64,000 nucleotides of DNA, from positions 1-64,000 of the forward strand of contig JANQWK010000016.1 of assembly GCA_030729925.1 (NCBI GenBank). The letters are read 5' to 3'. The position numbers were made by a program, and so were the translations under genes. Shown one piece after another: positions 63,721 to 64,000 of this stretch (the stretch's first letter is position 1; each line of letters begins with the position of its first letter). The DNA comes from Saprospiraceae bacterium (lineage in GTDB: Bacteria > Bacteroidota > Bacteroidia > Chitinophagales > Saprospiraceae). The notes beneath the pieces are model-generated. The model was not told where the DNA came from. It did not search any database and was given only the letters and a program-made list of their open reading frames with translations.

Positions 63721-64000
63721 AATAAATTGATTTTTGTAGCGTATTTAATAAAACGTTAACGAATTTAGGGATTAGTTGGCTATTTCCAATAAAATCCGTT
63801 ACATAATTGTTAAATTTTGTTAAATCGCCGAACTTACCTGTTTCTTGGGTGTTCCCTGTTTTTTGGATTTAAAATATTGATATACAGTATCCTATGGGTT
63901 ATTATTTTTTGGAAAACATTCTGTTTTTCCTTAAGAAAACCTTATATTTTTTGGTAGCAGGTGGGCTGGTGCAGGGGAAATTTTCCTAAAATGAGGGGAG
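63721..64000. other. Intergenic region upstream of susC, no gene seen
   Basis: 280 nt with no coding region, A/T-rich next to susC. It contains the possible minus-strand promoter at 63760-63789. The edge of the window cuts whatever lies further upstream. Confidence 0.6.
63760..63789 (-). promoter_or_regulatory. Possible susC promoter
   Basis: Read on the minus strand, TTG (63789-63787) is followed 19 nt later by TAAATTCG (63767-63760), one base off TAnnTTTG. It lies 39 nt upstream of the susC start codon. Confidence 0.45.

Noticed and set aside
1-64000. CRISPR arrays, tRNA/rRNA genes, insertion sequences, phage or defence genes
   Set aside because: I looked on both strands and found no regularly spaced repeats, transposase motifs or cloverleaf-like sequences; the only dispersed repeat is the three-copy palindrome.

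Overview
This 64 kb stretch is a chromosomal segment of a Bacteroidota bacterium, most likely of the Saprospiria. The lineage rests on several things seen together: a SusC/SusD pair, an ECF sigma/FecR/TonB-receptor set, a Por (type IX) secretion tail, a fused E1 alpha/beta 2-oxoacid dehydrogenase, the Bacteroidota-type arginine decarboxylase, a division cluster without murF or ddl, and promoters of the TAnnTTTG type. The order-level placement is inference. I see no rRNA or tRNA genes, CRISPR arrays, insertion sequences, phage genes or defence genes.

Region by region: 1-4.3 kb holds a glycogen/alpha-glucan phosphorylase and, tail to tail across a strong terminator, an arginine decarboxylase. 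4.5-9.5 kb holds a MazG-like pyrophosphohydrolase, a secreted M28 peptidase, an unrecognised secreted protein and an EamA transporter. 9.6-16.9 kb is a sulfur amino-acid region: a minus-strand run (OsmC-like protein, MetZ-like sulfhydrylase, secreted Asp-box/VPS10 protein) diverges from metX, which has its own promoter and a SAM-I riboswitch, followed by a 2-hydroxyacid dehydrogenase. 16.9-32.9 kb carries a SNF2 helicase, a secreted protein with an internal duplication, an aldehyde dehydrogenase/MDR pair divergent from an acyl-CoA ligase, Tex, a periplasmic DsrE protein, fused E1, a DUF1573 protein, a 2TM protein and a DPM1-like glycosyltransferase.

33.2-48.7 kb is a complete dcw cluster: mraZ, rsmH, ftsL-like, ftsI with a PASTA domain, murE, mraY, murD, ftsW, murG, murC, ftsQ, ftsA and ftsZ. 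Most genes overlap or nearly touch. In front of mraZ lie three GTGG boxes at exact 10-nt spacing, a textbook MraZ operator, followed by a TAnnTTTG promoter element. typA follows with its own promoter.

50.6-64 kb is the cell-surface region. An ECF sigma factor, FecR anti-sigma and STN-domain TonB receptor run on the minus strand, divergent from a lipoprotein built of three Cys-to-Cys repeats of exactly 75 residues. Then comes a minus-strand SusC-SusD-lipoprotein operon with a terminator, followed by a type IX-secreted arylsulfotransferase-like protein.

The least explained items are: (1) a dispersed 34-nt palindrome (three copies) that shows a compensatory base-pair change and sits 211-251 nt upstream of a co-oriented gene each time; (2) the repeat lipoprotein beside the FecIR/TonB-receptor system; (3) the SusCD locus whose only enzyme-like member is an arylsulfotransferase homologue. 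None is proven to be a new system from sequence alone.
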